From JAWVFK01 sp033856175 (GTDB taxonomy: Bacteria > Actinomycetota > Thermoleophilia > Solirubrobacterales > 70-9), in the NCBI GenBank assembly GCA_033856175.1, contig JAWVFK010000013.1, positions 1 to 51,474 of the forward strand: a stretch of DNA of 51,474 bases, in the 5' to 3' direction. Under the pieces are notes generated by a model. That model did not search any database. It worked only from the letters and a program-made list of their open reading frames with translations, and was not told the DNA's origin. Both the position numbers and the translations under genes were made by a program. Below are positions 49,499 to 51,474 of the stretch, piece by piece (the stretch's first letter is position 1; every line of letters begins with the position of its first letter).

Positions 49499-50452
49499 AT
49501 GAGCGTCAGACCCACCAGGGCCACCAGGGGCACCTCCCGCGAGACAGGAACCTGGCCGACGCTCAAGCGCACCGTCGCCGAGTTCCGCGAGGACGACATG
49601 ACCGACTGGGCGGCGAGCCTGACCTACTACGGGCTGCTCGCCCTCTTCCCGGCGCTGATCGCGCTGATCTCGATCGTCGGTCTCTTCGGCGATCCCCAGG
49701 CGACGACGGCCAAGATCAGCGAGATCGTCGACCAGATCGGGCCGTCGTCGGCGACCCAGACCTTCTCCGGCCCGATCGCCTCGATCACCTCTCACCGCAG
49801 CGCCGCCGGGGTCCTGCTGCTGATCGGCATCGCGGCGGCGATCTGGTCTGCCTCCGGCTATATCGGCGCCTTCACCCGCGCCGCCAACGTGATCTTCGAG
49901 ACCGCCGAGGGCCGCCCATTCTGGGTGCTGCGGCCGCTGCAGCTGCTGGTGACGCTGGCGATGATCCTGCTGCTGGCGATCGTCCTGCTCTCGCTGGTGC
50001 TGACCGGCCCGGTCGTCGAGGCCGTCGCCAAGCCCTTCGGCGTCAGCCAAACGGCGATCCAGGTCTGGGACTACGGCAAGTGGCCAATCCTCCTCGTCGT
50101 CGCCGTATTCATGTTCTCGCTGCTCTACTACGCGACGCCGAACGTCCGCCTGCCGGGGTTCCGCTTCGTGACGCCGGGGGCGATCTTCGCCGTCGTCGTC
50201 TGGCTGCTCGCCTCGGCGGCGTTCGCCTTCTACGTCGCCAACTTCGGCTCCTACGACAAGACCTACGGCACGCTCGGCGGCGCCGTGGCCCTGCTCGTCT
50301 GGATGTGGATCGGCAACGTGGCGGTGCTGCTCGGGGCCGAGCTCAACGCCGAGCGCGAGCGCAACAGCGAGCTCGAGGCCGGCGTCAGCGGCGCCGAGCG
50401 CAAGCTCCAGCTCGAGCCGCGCGAGGAGCCGAAGGCGAAGACCACCGCCTGA
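49499..50452 (+). CDS. YihY/BrkB-family inner membrane protein
   Basis: Six membrane segments are visible in 317 residues, with the family motifs DWAASLTYYGLLALFPALIA near 35 and FVTPGAIFAVVVWLLASAAF, then YDKTYGTLGGAVALLVWMW, here shown in parts. The C-terminal tail is charged (NAERERNSELEAG). The family is widespread and of unsettled function; the old name ribonuclease BN is a misassignment. The ATG at 49499 starts a basic N-terminus. It follows the oxidase by 55 bases and may be co-transcribed with it. Confidence 0.9.
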   Translation: MSVRPTRATRGTSRETGTWPTLKRTVAEFREDDMTDWAASLTYYGLLALFPALIALISIVGLFGDPQATTAKISEIVDQIGPSSATQTFSGPIASITSHRSAAGVLLLIGIAAAIWSASGYIGAFTRAANVIFETAEGRPFWVLRPLQLLVTLAMILLLAIVLLSLVLTGPVVEAVAKPFGVSQTAIQVWDYGKWPILLVVAVFMFSLLYYATPNVRLPGFRFVTPGAIFAVVVWLLASAAFAFYVANFGSYDKTYGTLGGAVALLVWMWIGNVAVLLGAELNAERERNSELEAGVSGAERKLQLEPREEPKAKTTA

Positions 50453-50583
50453 GCCGCAGCGGCAGTGCCCGGCCTACAGACGTCCAGATCGACGTTCGCC
50501 GCGGCTGACGGGCTCAGGGAATCGGCTACCAGGCCGATACCAGTCACATCTTGGACTCGACGAACGATCGAGGGGGTCTAGAA

Positions 50584-51474
50584 GTGTCCGGCTGGTGGGC
50601 CCGCATCAAGGGCGGCGAGCCGAGCCTGCGCGAGCGATTCTCGTGGGGGCGTCCGGCGACCCCCGGCACCTCGCTCTCGGAGGACCGGGCGGCGATGGCG
50701 CGGACCTTCGCCTACCTCTTCGGCATCGGCGCGACGCTGCTGCTGTTCACGCTGGCGCTGCAGCACGACAGCCACCGTAGCGTTCCCGGGCTGCTCGTGG
50801 CGGCAGCTCTCGCTTATGCGACAACGGCCTTCTTCATCCTCGGCTACGACCGCCTGCCGCTGCGCCTGTTCAAGGTCTCCCCCGCCTTTGGCGGCACGCT
50901 CGTCTCGGTGGTCCTCTTCTTCGGCGGCGCCAGCGCCGTCAGCGCCTACGCCATGTATTTCTTCTGGGTGGCGCTCGCGGCCGCCTACTTTTTCGACTTC
51001 CGCGTCGCGATGACGAACGTGGCGATCGCGACCGTGCTCTACGCGAGCGTGCTTCAGCTGCGGCCCGAGGTCCAGCTGCCCCTGCTGCACTGGGTGATGG
51101 GCACCGGGGCACTATTCGTCGCCAGCATCCTCATGGTCCAGCTGCGCCACCACGCCGAGGCGGCCGTCACCGAGGCCGACCGCGTCAAGGCAGAGTTCTT
51201 CGCCCTCGTCTCGCACGAGCTGCGAACGCCGCTGACCTCGATCACCGGCTATCTCGACCTCGTCCGCCACTCGAAGCTGCCAGAGACCCGGCGCGACGAG
51301 TTCCTCGGCGTGATCGACCGCAACTCGCGGCGGCTGCTGCGGCTCGTCGGCGACCTCCTCTTCGTCGCCCAGGTCCAGGCCAGCGGCGTCGAGTTCGAGC
51401 GCTTCGAGCTGGACCTCGCCGAGGTCGCCCGTGAGAGCGTGCAGACCTTCCGCGCCCGCGCCTCGCGTGAGGGG
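50584..51474 (+). CDS. Membrane histidine kinase, C-terminus beyond window
   Basis: The first 297 codons are visible. About six hydrophobic segments (residues 45-195) form a membrane sensor of the 7TM/MASE-like type without a recognisable extracellular domain. A HisKA domain follows with VKAEFFALVSHELRTPLTSI (His211) and the dimerisation helix ending LRLVGDLLFVAQVQA. The ATPase domain is cut off. The GTG at 50584 has GAGGGGG about 8 bases upstream. No response regulator is seen before it; a partner may follow outside the window. Confidence 0.9.
   Translation, partial: MSGWWARIKGGEPSLRERFSWGRPATPGTSLSEDRAAMARTFAYLFGIGATLLLFTLALQHDSHRSVPGLLVAAALAYATTAFFILGYDRLPLRLFKVSPAFGGTLVSVVLFFGGASAVSAYAMYFFWVALAAAYFFDFRVAMTNVAIATVLYASVLQLRPEVQLPLLHWVMGTGALFVASILMVQLRHHAEAAVTEADRVKAEFFALVSHELRTPLTSITGYLDLVRHSKLPETRRDEFLGVIDRNSRRLLRLVGDLLFVAQVQASGVEFERFELDLAEVARESVQTFRARASREG

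Noticed and set aside
1..51474. CRISPR array, insertion sequences, integrase or prophage
   Set aside because: No regularly spaced repeats, transposase or phage motifs were seen on either strand.

Overview
This window is GC-rich DNA with dense, mostly co-oriented genes that often overlap by four bases (ATGA, GTGA, TTGA). MurE carries the meso-diaminopimelate signature. Several first genes have a TAnnnT -10 hexamer 6 to 8 bases before the start codon and no Shine-Dalgarno. Together these fit a high-GC actinobacterium, probably of the Thermoleophilia/Solirubrobacterales type. The lineage is inferred; no marker gene here proves it.

Layout. Positions 1-12350 (minus) hold a division and cell wall cluster: mraZ, rsmH, an ftsL-like gene, ftsI, murE, murF, mraY, murD, ftsW, murG and the start of murC. 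It is read from a promoter that carries a 10-bp-periodic MraZ-type box and a strong leader hairpin. Positions 12528-18216 (minus) hold a Tad-type pilus/secretion locus. A response regulator and a short, degenerate histidine kinase lead it, followed by a CpaB-like protein, a sigma factor, then TadA, TadB and TadC. Positions 18260-23653 hold single genes: a metal permease with a YHS domain, a DUF192-methyltransferase fusion, a conserved hypothetical, a strikingly degenerate Rho paralog, a histidine phosphatase and a transaldolase.

Positions 23734-32317 (minus) are the most interesting part. A cobalamin riboswitch precedes a chain of overlapping genes: two DUF4430 proteins (one a lipoprotein, one with calcium-binding-type repeats), an ECF transporter T subunit, a fused double ATPase, and an S subunit fused to an extracytoplasmic alpha/alpha-repeat domain. 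A nitroreductase and glpD follow. DUF4430 corresponds to the beta domain, and an alpha/alpha barrel to the alpha domain, of animal intrinsic factor and transcobalamin. The operon therefore looks like a bacterial B12 capture and import machine in which the two halves of a transcobalamin are split between proteins, one half welded to the membrane importer.

Positions 32338-33829 hold an ATP-dependent DNA ligase and a Ddn-type reductase. Positions 33871-42351 hold a 2362-residue membrane-anchored surface protein with beta-propeller-like repeats and a degenerate phosphoesterase-like region. It lies downstream of its own sigma factor, and a divergent lipoprotein has a pilin-like head. The rest contains tRNA-Glu(CUC), tRNA-Leu(CAG), a SnoaL-like protein, a methyltransferase/SnoaL-kinase pair, an acyl-CoA dehydrogenase, an NlpC/P60 hydrolase, an FMN 2-hydroxyacid oxidase, a YihY/BrkB membrane protein and a truncated histidine kinase. 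No CRISPR array, insertion sequence or prophage was seen.
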